Assembly: GCA_945859605.1 (NCBI GenBank)
Contig: OX243824.1
Location: 2,132,078-2,196,077, forward strand
Origin: Lumbricus rubellus
Taxonomy: Eukaryota; Annelida; Clitellata; Crassiclitellata; Lumbricidae
Direction of reading: 5' to 3'
Length of the DNA: 64,000 nt
Part shown: one piece after another, positions 32,172-43,040 of the stretch
Numbering within the stretch: position 1 is the stretch's first letter
How the letters are laid out: each line of letters begins with the position of its first letter
Notes under the pieces: generated by a model
What the model was told of the DNA's origin: nothing
Seen by the model: only the letters and a program-made list of their open reading frames with translations
Databases searched by the model: none
Program-made: the position numbers and the translations under genes

Positions 32172-32289
32172 GTCTAAATGCACTCTCAGCTTGATTTTAG
32201 GATCGGCTCCGTTTAATACTTTATGATAAAGACTGATTTATGTACAAAATTCAAATGCATCAAATACTTGCTTGTTTTGACGTCTGGTT

Positions 32290-32497
32290 TTGTAAACAGT
32301 CAAATGTTCACCATCACCATACGCGTTTAGCCATGAAATACCATCAGCGAAAAGTGCGAATCACTGCTATAGGCAGTTCAGCACTGGAATATTTTGGTCC
32401 ACTGCTATGGAACTCTCCACCTAACGAACTTATACACATACCCAATGTTACAGTAGGTGGGAGGAGTCTTAAACTCCCAATAAATCAATGCTGCTGA
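32290..32497 (+). pseudogene. possible LINE ORF2 C-terminal fragment
   Basis: The + frame contains SALEYFGPLLWNSPPNEL, which resembles the G-P-x-L-W-N-x-x-P signature at the end of CR1/L2-type ORFs. It is short and isolated. Confidence 0.4.
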
Positions 32498-32589
32498 CAG
32501 ATTCTATGAAGATATAGGCCTAATGGCGACCACCAGTGTGCATGCACAGTAATAGATTAATATTAGTGTTTGTTTTGTTTGTTTGTTTG

Positions 32590-32808
32590 TATGTGCACTT
32601 GTTATAGCGCCCCTTCAAGCTCTCTCTCACTACTCAGAGGCGCTCCCGAATGCAGAGCGGACACTGCATCGGAGTTTCACGCCGAAGCGCTGAGCAATTG
32701 CGAGTGAAGGACTTGCCCAAGGTCCCTACGCGGTGCTTGAGGGTGGATTCGAACCTTGAACCTTCCGGCTTCAAGGCGACGACGCCACCACTACACCACC
32801 GCGTCCCT
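32590..32808 (-). mobile_element. tRNA-derived SINE, full length
   Basis: Minus strand with complete tail, body and tRNA-like head; the (GTTTGTTT)-type run at 32570-32590 is its 3' simple repeat. Confidence 0.9.
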
Positions 32809-32921
32809 TGTGATGCAAATAGGTAACGCCGTTTCGCGTAACCATAATAATTATGCTCTTTTGACCAACCTGCATACGAATTTGTAAACTGTGTACTACT
32901 TTGGTGGTGGTCCGTAAAGAA

Positions 32922-32953
<32 letters not shown>

Positions 32954-33240
32954 CTGCCTGTCTGCCTGACTCTCCGATCTTGACCCGCTGCCTATCGGTA
33001 ATCGATTCTGTTTTGATTAAGCGCCTGCGAATAAGCTGCTTCCCGCTACTTCGCTTTTTGTGGGCGCTATAGAAATCTCGAGACTACGATTACGATTATG
33101 ATAACGATTGACTGTTAAATATTTCTATGCACAGAACTTATATAGGCTACAACTGGCGCTTAAATTAATATTGTCGGTACGTGTGGCAGCGTAAATCGGC
33201 TGATGGTGCAGAAGTGCTCGCCTTATGCATACTCTTACAG
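32809..33240. other. intergenic with (GATT)n and a decayed LINE tail
   Basis: (GATT)n at about 32922-32949. GTGGGCGCTATAGAAATCTC near 33060 looks like a worn LINE 3' end. Confidence 0.5.
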
Positions 33241-33620
33241 TCTTATACTGGTTTGATTTGAATAGCAGATAGTGAATTTTAGCTAAGGCACTGGCATTAT
33301 AGGTAGCTCAAACTGGCGTTGAATTTAGATAAATTACCGATAGTTAAACACCTTTAAAACAGAGCTAAACGTAAAAATATAATGAATAGATAAACCGCGG
33401 GTAATTTAGGTCACAAAGCATTTAAACTTCAAAATACTATTTTAGTTAACTACTCTACTAAATTTTCTGCCAAAATTTAGCAATTTTGATTGTGAGGTGC
33501 CGTGCGTTTGCCGGTGTTACATGTAGAATGCCAAGAATTAAATTTTTATCGCAAGACATACATCCACATATACACGGAAACACGCGAAATAAGATAGCTA
33601 CAGAAACAGCAAACTAATAC
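33241..33620 (+). repeat. duplicated unit, copy 2 of the 29200-29720 region
   Basis: Same order as the 29-kb copy: TTTGAATAGCAGATAGTGAA, the module at 33349, CTATTTTAGT, GTGCCGTGCGTTTGCCGG. Confidence 0.75.
33345..33384 (+). promoter_or_regulatory. PSE-TATA-like module
   Basis: GTTAAACACCTTTAAAACAG core, CACC at 33349; TATAATG begins at 33378, 29 rather than 27 nt on. Confidence 0.5.
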
Positions 33621-33848
33621 CAATGATACCAGCCACACGATAACCGACCAGTGTGTAGTTAATAATAATATTATAAGCAATGGCAGTTGCAATCGTATTC
33701 GCTGAAATCTCCATCATTTCCAAGCAGACAATACAGTAATTGCTAATCAATGATTCTAAATTCTGATAAAATTCGTCTATACTTTGTACATATCAGCTCT
33801 AACGCATCTCATATAGATCAGGTTTGCCGCAGCTTCTACTCCAGCTCA

Positions 33849-33925
33849 AGTGCTGTAATAATCATGCCAAGCAAATTTCTGTCCAGGGTAACGGCTTCTG
33901 TTGTCATAGACCCTGGTCATTAGTC
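33849..33925 (+). repeat. conserved 'GGTAACGGCTTCTGTTGTCA' box repeat
   Basis: GTGCTGTAATAATCATGCC, CCAGGGTAACGGCTTCTGTT, TAGACCCTGGTCAT; one of the better-preserved copies. A second partial echo (TTCGACTTCTGTTGTCAT) follows at 33978. Confidence 0.55.
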
Positions 33926-34436
33926 GTTTAATCCCTCATTCTGGCTTGCGTATATTATAATAAAAGTAAGCCAAATAAATTTCGACTTCTGTTGTCATTC
34001 TTTTACTATGGATTCATCCATTAGTCACGTCAAGTTACTGCTAATTAATTGATTCATTCAAGTATTTATATAGCGCCTCTTCAAGGATACTACTCAGAGG
34101 CGCTCTCGACTCCAGCACGGCCAAACAGAACAGTTTTTAAGTGCTCATAGAATGTGTGAGAGAGTGATCTAGGGAACAGGCGAAGCACAGATGCCAGTGC
34201 ATTCCATACCACCGGGCCAACCACAGCAAAAGAACGACTCTGCATGATGGAGATAGTATAGTTGAGAATTCTGTATTCTGTGTTCTGCGTTCTTGTGAAT
34301 TGTTTAAACTGCTTAGTTATACATTGTAACCGGTTGCGGTCTATCAACCGGATTGTTCAATATAGGAAGATTATTATTAAAAAAATTGTTATCGAATTTA
34401 TCTATATTGGATCTAGCAATCGAGAGCGGTTTGATT

Positions 34437-34476
34437 ATTTTTATATCTACTGGTATCCAATAATTGAAGGTGTCTA
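34437..34476 (-). promoter_or_regulatory. PSE-TATA-like module of a divergent pair
   Basis: Minus-strand TTTTAGACACCTTCAATT core, CACC at 34472; TATAAAAATAA begins at 34445, 27 nt on. Confidence 0.6.
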
Positions 34477-34688
34477 AAAACGTTTCATTTCATGCGCTCG
34501 CGGTAAGTGTTTAGCGACTCCGTTTGGCTACCAGTTACATTGACGTCGTCCTCCGCAATTTTCCAGGCTTGATTATTGCACTGTCTTGCACCATTGGCAT
34601 TGTGTTAATAATTTTTCTCCGTTGGCATACGGTTATGCCTGGGACTAATAATAGTCCCAGGTTATGCTCATGGTTAATGGCGTCGATT

Positions 34689-34728
34689 TAAACACCTTCA
34701 ATTAATTTGCACCGACCGACATAATAAA
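34689..34728 (+). promoter_or_regulatory. PSE-TATA-like module of a divergent pair
   Basis: ATTTAAACACCTTCAATTAA core, CACC at 34693; CATAATAAAA begins at 34720, 27 nt on. Confidence 0.55.
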
Positions 34729-35101
34729 ATTTCAATCTACAAATTTTACAATCTTTGCAGAATGGTCAATCGGGTTTCAGGCTACTATTATTCGGCAACG
34801 AAATGTACAAAAGTAACTAATTAGCATTAAGTGATCGGACATTCACCTATTATCATCCATCAATGGTTTTATCCATTTTAGACATTAATGAACATAATGT
34901 ATGCATCGTGCTTGTCTTTCAAGTGACGCTTGAAAGTGTGCATATTGCAATTAGGCTCAATGCTTACTACGTTGAGTTAATGATAATATTAAATCATTTT
35001 TAATTACTCGTTATTATTCTTGGGTTTGTGCCACATGACCGTCATATGATTTTGACGCAAGATAAGAGTCAGTTGTCATTAACGTTTTTTGCAATGATTT
35101 T

Positions 35102-35141
35102 TTATAAATACTTCTTATAGAAACCGATTTAAAGGTGTGTA
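35102..35141 (-). promoter_or_regulatory. PSE-TATA-like module, divergent from 35477
   Basis: Minus-strand ACTACACACCTTTAAATCGG core, CACC at 35137; TATTTATAAAA begins at 35110, 27 nt on. Confidence 0.55.
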
Positions 35142-35339
35142 GTCTTATTTTGTAATATAATGCGATGCAGTGACTGGTGAGTGGTGGCGAGATCTGGAGA
35201 CTGGTAATGTATAGCATCTATCCTAAGCGCAATAATTTAATTTTGCTATGTATAGTAATTGGTCCATCTATTATGAGTAGACCTAACTAAGGTTTTTTGG
35301 GTGGGATTGAATACACTGTGAAGCCGTCTGTCCGATCTA

Positions 35340-35690
35340 AGTTGAGATGATCAGCGATGAATTAATTCATAAATTAATCGACGTCTTCTGCTAGTTGGCA
35401 ACGATCCAAGCAGTTGCCGAAAGTCGTTTAAACCTCAAAACTACAAGATATGCGCACGTGTGAACCGTGAATAAGACACCTTTAAAACGGTTTAATTTTA
35501 TATATTTATACTGCTCTAAATGCACTCCGCTTAATCCTCCGTTCCAATCCTCATTACTGGATATGATCGTCCTAATTATTCTGAGAATGACCCTAATGAT
35601 GATAACTGTAAAAAATCTTAAAAATCTTATAATGCACAGAGGTCATGCACAACTTGCGCTTAATTTGTTCGGTTTTTGAGGGCAGTGTAA
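35340..35690 (+). repeat. duplicated unit, copy 1 of 38620-39050
   Basis: TTAATTCATAAATTAATCGACG, GTTGGCAACGATCCAAGCAG, the module, GATCGTCCTAATTATTCTGA and AATGCACAGAGGTCATGCAC correspond in order to 38628-39000. Confidence 0.75.
35473..35512 (+). promoter_or_regulatory. PSE-TATA-like module
   Basis: ATAAGACACCTTTAAAACGG core, CACC at 35477; a TATATATTTATA tract spans 35499-35510, covering the 27-nt position. Confidence 0.55.
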
Positions 35691-35865
35691 GTTTGTTTAA
35701 TCGTTCACATCCACACAGTTGAAGACTTAAAGAGTGTTTTGCAGGCACCAGACTGAATTTTAACTTCATCTACCTTCATTTACCTTTAGAGTAGGCCATA
35801 TTTAAGTTATTTATTCTCAAATATATCTTTTCAATGATGCACCCAAGCATAACGTTGAGGATGAA

Positions 35866-35945
35866 TCCGATTTGACGAGGGTCTATGACAACAGAGGCCG
35901 TTACCCTGGACATAAATTTACTTGGCATATTACAGCACTTAATAA
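35866..35945 (-). repeat. conserved box repeat, minus strand
   Basis: On the plus strand: GATTTGACGAGGGTCTATGA, AACAGAGGCCGTTACCCTGG, TTGGCATATTACAGCACTT. It lies 150 bp upstream of the module at 36096. Confidence 0.6.
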
Positions 35946-36091
35946 GCAATTTTTACTATATTAACGTTGAGGACAGTTTACAGACGCTAATAAAGTTGAA
36001 CGTGCAGAAAGTTTCTATCACTGAACGATAACAACAGTCACTAGATATCGTCGTAATACTAAACTAAACGCAAAAGAGATTGGACGCCACC

Positions 36092-36131
36092 CACACACCT
36101 TTAAAACGCATTCATATTTAACTATATATAA
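36092..36131 (+). promoter_or_regulatory. PSE-TATA-like module
   Basis: CACACACCTTTAAAACGC core, CACC at 36096; TATATATAATAA begins at 36123, 27 nt on. Confidence 0.6.
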
Positions 36132-36529
36132 TAATTCATGCTCTTGGTAAAATGGGTTTCATTCCATTGAGATACCGTTCAACAACAAAATGACAAATTA
36201 ATCGGAGCTCATAATATTATAGAATGCCTATTTATACCTACGGGTAACCTCTGTTCATCGAAAATGCTTCGGCTTTGGATTCAATCCCAAGGAACAAAAA
36301 ACCCCACTATTCACATATGAGGACACGATTTTCAACTATGTTACATTTAATCTATGAAATTAAATTATCTGATGATGTTGTGCTGCGAAAGACGTTTAAA
36401 AATCCACCAACAGAATAGGGTATAATAGAACGCGGGATATTATGCGAATTACGCTACGTTTGCTTAATGTGGCCTCATTCATAATTTGTCATATCTTCGA
36501 CGTGTAGTCTCGTGTCATCTCGTGGCGTC

Positions 36530-36668
36530 TTCATAGGGACCATCGGCAAGTCTTTCACTCGCAATGGCTCAGCATTTCGGCGTAAAACTCCGATGCAGTG
36601 TCCGCGCTGCAGTCGGGAGCGCCTCTGAGTAATGAGCTTGACGGGGCGCTATAACAAGTGCGCATACA
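36530..36668 (+). mobile_element. SINE, 5'-truncated
   Basis: Lacks the tRNA-like head; keeps the AAGTCTTTCACTCGCAATGG body, the CTCCGATGCAGTGTCCGC block and the LINE-shared tail. Confidence 0.8.
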
Positions 36669-36714
36669 ACCACCCGTTGTGTTTCTAAGACATCTACAAT
36701 TTTACGAAAATTGG

Positions 36715-36754
36715 ATTTAAATCGATTTGGAGTTAAGGAAGTTGAAGGTGTCTA
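36715..36754 (-). promoter_or_regulatory. weak PSE-like site
   Basis: Minus-strand TTTAGACACCTTCAACTTCC core, CACC at 36750; only GATTTAAAT at the TATA position. Confidence 0.3.
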
Positions 36755-36769
36755 AACTTAATTTATTAA

Positions 36770-37374
36770 AATTTGTTGCAGTGACGACATCTAGCGTCTG
36801 GTAATGTCTCTAGCTATCATGCACACCATTATTTAGATATTTCAAGTAGTTATAGGTACAGCTGTAAAAGAGGGATAAACAATTATATCCACGTTGAGCC
36901 TAACCTAAAATGGAGCAGAAGCCCAAATATCTGGATGATTTTATACTTCGACCTCATTCAGCTACCTCCAACTTCGTTCATCCAACAGATTTGACCTCTA
37001 GGTCTCCCAGCAATGTCTAGACCTGTTATAACTCATTCTCGATCATTCTCTTCAATAATCTTTGGAATGCGTTTCTCCTTAGCTTTTTTTTTATAAACCT
37101 CTAGCGTACTACTATCGCAGAGTAGAACGAGGTAGTAATGGTAAAATTATAGGGTCATCTTACTGTCGCTTTTGAACGGTTTACCCTACTTCCTTTGCAA
37201 ATACTCACACACACGCAATACGCAGACTGCTGTGCATTCATTGTGTGTCGATAGAAACAACAGCTGGGTTTTTTGCTAATGTTAGACAATGACGGTGGCT
37301 CAACGGATAAACAATATTGTAAAATTAATAAATCGATTACGCCGGTCAAAGAACTTGCTTTCATTGGGGTTAAT
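36770..37374. other. intergenic, nothing recognised
   Basis: No supported gene or repeat end. Confidence 0.4.
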
Positions 37375-37874
37375 TTAACACTTGAGTGCCCAAGGTAATT
37401 TTTGGTACACGAAGGCCCAAGGGGGGGGGGGGTCCGCGCGGACCCCAGCGTTTTCATGCTAATTTCTTGAGAAGGGATTGGAATATCGTAACAGAAGTTG
37501 GTTCTATGTAATCCCAAGTGAATTTGCAATCGATTGATGTATCATATGTTACAATTGCACCACCTGGTGTAAAATAATAGTGTAAAAATCTCGTGACATA
37601 TTTTATGCTTGTTTGCGTTATTTACCGAAGGAAGCCTATTATACGCGTGTATGAATATCAGCCGAATATCATGCGGTACCCTTAGTATATGCTCTGGTTG
37701 TCGGGTACAGGGTAGGACAATACTCACAAAAAATATACCATTCTATGCCCAAATGGTTGGTCTAGGAATACCTAAAAGAATTTCTGCAGATTCATAGCCT
37801 TTAAAAAGTTATCCGGGGAAAACAGGCCTGGGGTCCGGTCGGACCCCCCCCCCCCTTGGGCACTCGAGGGTTAA
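37375..37874. mobile_element. TTAA-flanked MITE, family 2
   Basis: 500 bp between TTAA at 37375-37378 and 37871-37874. Ends are CACTTGAGTGCCCAAGG and CCTTGGGCACTCGAGGG. Subterminal palindromes GGGGTCCGCGCGGACCCC (left) and GGGGTCCGGTCGGACCCC (right). Non-coding. Confidence 0.85.
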
Positions 37875-37893
37875 CGGCGCACGTTGTCCGATT

Positions 37894-38247
37894 CAGTGGC
37901 GACTCCAGGATTTCAGTTTGGGGGTGGTGGGAGGGGGGGGGGGTGGGGAGACTGAATTCTCGCGGAATAATTTTTTTATTTTTCATCCGCCAGAAATTTC
38001 GGAGGACTGCTAATCAATATTTTTGTCGAAATCTCTGGAATCTCTTGAAAATTGTCTGATTTCATACGCCAAAATTTCTCATGACCATATTCTTTTCTTT
38101 AATCATAAAATTTGGTCGAAATCTCATGGATATGCCTCATTTTTATGGAGGGGCTAAACGTGGAAATACTTCATTTTTACATGCAAAAAAACCGATGGCC
38201 TTATTTTGGGGGCTTAACCCTCCCCTAGCCCTGTGGCGTCGCTATTG
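37894..38247. mobile_element. hAT-type MITE
   Basis: Imperfect inverted ends CAGTGGCGACTCCAGG and TGTGGCGTCGCTATTG; flanking GTCCGATT (37886-37893) and TTCCGATT (38248-38255) form a 7/8 duplication. 354 bp, with a G-run at 37916-37948. It lies 30 bp upstream of the module at 38277. Confidence 0.75.
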
Positions 38248-38272
38248 TTCCGATTAGTTAGAGCGACGGCAT

Positions 38273-38312
38273 TAGACACCTTTAAAACAGCAGAATCTGA
38301 TGCTACATATTC
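38273..38312 (+). promoter_or_regulatory. PSE-TATA-like module
   Basis: ATTAGACACCTTTAAAACAG core, CACC at 38277; TACATATTC begins at 38304, 27 nt on. A 7-bp-stem hairpin, TTCATGC-TGTC-GCATGAA, follows at 38339-38356. Confidence 0.55.
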
Positions 38313-38731
38313 ATGTGTAACGTTCGCCGACTAGTAATTTCATGCTGTCGCATGAACTCCTAAACTTGTTGTTGTTGTTGTTGTTGTTGAATAGTGACTC
38401 TGAAGACAAAAGGCAAATGTAAAAAAAATGAGAAGTGAGAACTCAAAATAAAAAATCATAGGGAAAAATGCGCCATGATTTTAAATATTGATACTACTGA
38501 TACCTGCCCTCTCCTCTGCTGCTTTCCATTGACCACTTAAAACCGAACTCTTCAAGCTATTCTATCCAGATTCCAATCAGGTTCCATCACCCAACTACCA
38601 CCATCGCCTTCTATTGGGTTGATTTAATTAATTCATAAATTGTTCGACGTCTCTTACTGGTTGGCAACGACCCAAGCAGATGCCAACAGCCATTTTAACC
38701 TAAACACTACAAGAAATGCGATCGGTTGCAA

Positions 38732-38771
38732 AGGACACCTTTATAACGTTTCTATCTTTAAATATATAAGA
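38732..38771 (+). promoter_or_regulatory. PSE-TATA-like module
   Basis: AAGGACACCTTTATAACG core, CACC at 38736; TATATAAGA begins at 38763, 27 nt on. Confidence 0.6.
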
Positions 38772-38868
38772 TTTTAAACGCGAATACCGCATGACTCTCG
38801 TTTCAGTCCCGATCCTTTAAAATAATTATCGTCCTAAATTCTGATAATGACTTTAATGCTGAAAACTG

Positions 38869-38972
<104 letters not shown>

Positions 38973-39127
38973 GCGCAGAGTGCATGTACAACTGGCACGC
39001 AGTTTTTGCTGCTCTGAGAGAGTACAGTAACGTAAGTTGACTAATCGAAAATTGGCATATCGTCCATATCCACACGATTAATACGTCAAAGAGGGTTTTG
39101 AAAGCACCGTGATTAACTTCCCGCAAG

Positions 39128-39270
39128 AATCTGAGCAAGTCCTTCACTAGCATTGATTTTCAGATGCACTTCGGCGTGAAACTCCGGAGTAGTGACGGCG
39201 CTGTAGTCGGGAACGTCGGGAACGTCCCTGAGTAGAGAGCGAGCTTGAAGGGGTGCTATTGTAAATGTGT
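39128..39270 (+). mobile_element. SINE, 5'-truncated and diverged
   Basis: AGCAAGTCCTTCACTAGCAT, CGGCGTGAAACTCCGG, a small internal duplication (GGGAACGTC twice), CCTGAGTAG and GAGCTTGAAGGGGTGCTAT. Confidence 0.75.
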
Positions 39271-39718
39271 GAAATAAAACAGAATCGAACAGATTAGAAT
39301 AAATGGACTAAAATAGGAATATTATGCATGGGAGATGTGGTGCGCGGGCTTAACCCTAATCCGAACAAGGTGGGGTCTGGCCAGACCCCCCTTCGTATAT
39401 TTCGTGCATAACTTTTTTAAAGGTGATAGTTTCTCAAATTGCTTTTAGGACTTTGTTCCTATATGGATGAGCTACAATTAGCACATCTATGCGACCAAAT
39501 CGGTTGAGTGATAAGGAGATTCTGAAGATAATACTGACGGATACTGTATAATGTTGACAGTTTCGAAAATAAAAGCAATAACAAAAGAATGTGGACGTGA
39601 AAAGATACCAATGCCTGAATAACAACCTTCAGGTGTTTCTTATGATATAAGTTTCAGTGTTGAAATTGAAGATGATGATGAACATGATGATGAGACTGGA
39701 CTTTATAGTGAAGATGAT

Positions 39719-40229
39719 TGTGATAAACTTCCTTGTGATCACCTCCTCCTATCAGTCTCTTCGGAAGCTTCTTCGTATAAGTTCGTGGTAGCATAGGCCT
39801 ATCCCTAGATAACTGTTTCATTAGCTAAATGGCTAGGTAAAGAATCTACAGACTTTCACTGTTTTGTAACCAACAACGACGACGTGTTTAAGTCTTCTTA
39901 TTATACTCCAAAATCCGATGTAAAGTAAAACGATCAGCAACAACACAACAATGACTACACTTGCGTTATCATAACAACTACACGACTACTACCTTCATCA
40001 GTCTACTCTATCGCAACTCAACAACAACTATTACAGCCTATCTCAACAGCTCTCAACACACAACACTCCTTCTTCACTTCCACTCCCTCCTTGTACACTC
40101 AACGTACGCTCGTCTAGACATCACGCGCTGTCCAGACAATCACCTGTCCAGACGCCGCGCGCCAATTTGCAGTTGGCCTACCTGCGTCGCTGTACGACAA
40201 TCGTCGTGCACTGATTAAATTAGCTTACA
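39719..40229 (-). repeat. 3' LTR of the Ty3/gypsy element
   Basis: On the plus strand TGTGATAAACTTCC to AGCTTACA, with TG...CA ends, 511 bp. Differs from the other LTR at two places seen by eye (GCCTATCC/GCTTATCC and GTTTAAG/GTTCAAG). Confidence 0.95.
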
Positions 40230-40250
40230 TTACCTCCTTCCTTTCTTTTG
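40230..40250 (-). promoter_or_regulatory. polypurine tract
   Basis: Read on the minus strand, a purine run AAAAGAAAGGAGG ends 4 bp before the 3' LTR, the expected plus-strand priming site. Confidence 0.7.
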
Positions 40251-40346
40251 AAGAGAGCTAATTAATCTTAAAAATTAGCGAACGTATAATGCTTAAACTA
40301 AATACAAACAATTCCTATACTAAATGCAATCACAAAATATCTTATA

Positions 40347-41174
40347 CTACAATCTCGATAAGCAGTCCGCTACTACATTCAGCTTTCCCTTCTTATAGTT
40401 CAACAGAATGTCAAAATTTTGCAATGATAAAGACCATCGGACTAACTTAGCAGACTTCGACATTGACTCAGTCAAATAAACTAAAGGATTATGGTCAGTG
40501 AACACATTAATCTTGGAACCAATAATAATTTCTTTCAATTTGTTTAAAGCCCATATGATTGCATAGGCTTCCTTCTCAATCGTCGCCCATCTCCTCTGGG
40601 TATCTGTCAGCTTCTGACTGATAAATGAAACGGGACGTTCTATCCCCTCATCGTCCACTTGTGACAGCACAGCCCCCACAGCAAAATCACTGCTATCACA
40701 GTACAAATTAAATGGTTTGCCAACCTCGAACATGTATAAAATCACATTTGATAAAACAATTTCTTTAAGAGAATCAAAAGACTTCTGGTGGTCCTCAGTC
40801 CAAACAATGTTCTCAGGTGTCTGCTTGCTAGTTAAATCTGTAAATGGTTTAGCAATTTCAGCAAAATTACAAATAAATTGTCTGTAGAAACCAAAAAATC
40901 CTAACACTTGCTTCACTTGCTTCTTCGTTTCAGGGTTTTTTAAATTAATCAAACTGTCAATCCTATCTGGATTCATCATCTTCTTCCCTGATCCTATGAG
41001 GTGACCGATGAATTTCACCTCACTCTTACCAAACACACATTTCTTCAAGTTCAAGGTTACATTATGCAGTCTTATTTGTTTCAAAAACAATTCTAAATGT
41101 TTCAAATGAATGTTCCAATCATCAGAATGTACTGCAATGTCATCAACATAGGGTTCAGTAAATGCATTAATCGG
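40347..41174 (-). pseudogene. RT C-terminal part and RNase H of the Ty3/gypsy element
   Basis: Continues the RT frame after an in-frame TAA. The YVDD catalytic motif is present near 41140 and is followed by GHLIGSGKK, QVLGFFGFYRQFI and the tether. RNase H shows YCDSSDFAVGAVLSQ, an EKEAYAIIWAL glutamate and FTDHNPLVYL. It ends VADCLSRL with TAG/TAA and no integrase follows, which fixes the integrase-first order. No longer translated with the upstream half unless the stop is suppressed. Confidence 0.88.
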
Positions 41175-43040
41175 TTACAAAATCATGTTTATTGCTTTTA
41201 CAAAAGTCCGTCCAGAGTTAATCATGCCAAACGGGACACGTGTAAATTCGTACAGTCCATTATGGGTAACGAATGCGGTTTTCCATTGGTCGGATTTCTT
41301 CACAGGACAAGTCCAGTAAGCACTGCGACAGTCCAAGACGGAAATAAACTTGGATTTCCCGACTTTGCTCAGCACGTCGTTGACGATCGGCATGGGATAT
41401 CGACAATTTTCAGTATATGAATTCACGTACCTGTAGTCGCACGCGAGTCTCAAGGATCCGTCCTTCTTCTTGACGATGACCAGCGGACTTGCCATTCTGC
41501 TCGACGACGGTTGAATGATGTTTGCTTTCAACATCTCTTGTATTTGTTTGTCCACTTCTGCGCGGTATATCAGCGGTATTCGATAAGCCATGAACTCTTT
41601 CTCTCGGAAGTCCGGTCTCAGCACCACTTCGTGTTCTACCAATGTACATAATCCAGGTTTGTCCGAAAATCTGTCTGCATAACAGTTCAGTACATCCAGT
41701 AGCTGTTTCTGTTGCTCGCTCGTAAGATGTCCGATCTGTTCATAGTCCAATTGCAGCGATTTCTGTGTCGTCTCTGCATGGTCTTCTTTCAATGGTAGCT
41801 CTACCACTGATCCGAATTCGTCGTCCTCTTCCACGATGAGACCACACGATAATGTTCTTGCGATGAACTTCCTCATTTTGTTGGCATGGACGATTCGTCG
41901 GCCGTTTTCATTCATATCCACCAGATACGAATACTTGGATCTTCTTTGTAGCACTGTACATGGACCATGCCATCGTGAGATCAATTTATTGGTTGACGTT
42001 GGATACAGGACGATGACGTTTTCTCCTGGTTCGAATTCTTTATCCTTGGCCCTCTTGTTGTATTGACTGGCATATTGTTTTTGCTTTTCCTCTGCACAAT
42101 TCTCAGCGAATATCAGGGCTTTCTCCATGTCTGCTCTTAAATTCTTCAGGTACTTTGCTGGTTCTACTCCAATGTTTGGCGGTAGATTTATTTCTTTGGT
42201 CCAGCTTTCCTTTAAGATAGTTAATGGTCCTCTTGGCATTTTTCCATACACCACGCTAAACTCTGATCCTTTGTCTTCAGCGATCCTCCACCACGACTTC
42301 AGTGACTCGTCATTTCTCTGCTGCTCCTCGAATTTCTTCGCATCTTCCAGCTGTCTTTCATCGTTCGAATTCTCTGTGAACAAGTCCCTCATACTTGTCT
42401 CCAGTTCAGCGTCGCTTCCGGAATCTTCACTATCATTTCGTTCACATGCAGCCATCTCTTCTTCAGTTTCATTGTTCTCAGATGTTGTTCTTTCGTCATC
42501 TTGAATGCTGAGTTCATCTTCGCTGTCCGTGTCATCTTCTTGCGAACTTTCGTTTATCGTTTCATCTTCTCCGCCTTCGACTTCTGCTCTCCGACTTTGT
42601 GCTCTTGTAGTCACGTTCGCTTGTAGTTCCCCTTGCAATACACTCACTGGTGGAATCTCTTTCAATTCTGCAATTATCTCCGGATGTAGCAAGAACTTTT
42701 CTCTGTTTTCTTTGCACAGATCCGCTGGAATGCTGGCACACACTAAAGTTAAATATGGCGCGATATTTATTGTCCTGTCCTCTGTAGCTGCTCCTTCGTT
42801 ACGACCGCTCATCCGCACTTCGATTTTCACCAACTTAGCTGGAATCGGCTCTCCAGCTACACATTGCAAATGAACTCTGCCGATTTCTTCTACTGTCGTT
42901 CCTTTCAGTAGTTCCTCGTTGATTACTGGTATCTCGGTCCCCGAGTCAATCAACGCCTCGACTTGCACAGGCTGCCCATCAGTCCCACGTATCTCCACAT
43001 TTACATGCTGCAACGATATCTTCTTTATGCGTTGACACTC
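41175..43040 (-). pseudogene. protease, integrase remnant and RT N-terminal part
   Basis: In the same frame as gag, directly after its TAG. Order: protease with ALIDSGTE active-site motif (about residue 20), an acidic linker, a short pre-integrase stretch (ESLKSWWRIAEDKGSEF), then directly the integrase C-terminal region (GPLTILKESW, later WHGPCTVL). The zinc-binding HHCC and catalytic DDE core are absent, so an internal deletion is inferred. RT follows: IIQPSSSRMASPLVIVKKKD, LDCRSAYW, VPFGM. The frame ends in a TAA at 41175-41177, upstream of YVDD. Confidence 0.88.

Larger units (their letters stand above)
34046..34740. repeat. segmental duplication unit, copy 2 of 28040-28690
   Basis: LINE 3' end (34046-34255, minus frame RSFAVVGPVVWNALASVL), divergent modules at 34472 (minus) and 34693 (plus), and the same spacer. 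This copy has an extra small palindrome, GCCTGGGACTAATAATAGTCCCAGG, near 34648. Confidence 0.82.

Noticed and set aside
32815..33115. Additional full SINE or LINE
   Set aside because: Only a worn GGGCGCTATAGAAATC motif and (GATT)n; too little to define an element.
37155..37529. 124-codon minus frame
   Set aside because: Runs through the terminal part of the family-2 MITE and flanking DNA; no domain.
42127..42873. Ser-rich plus-strand frames opposite the protease region
   Set aside because: Antisense of the acidic linker; no independent support.
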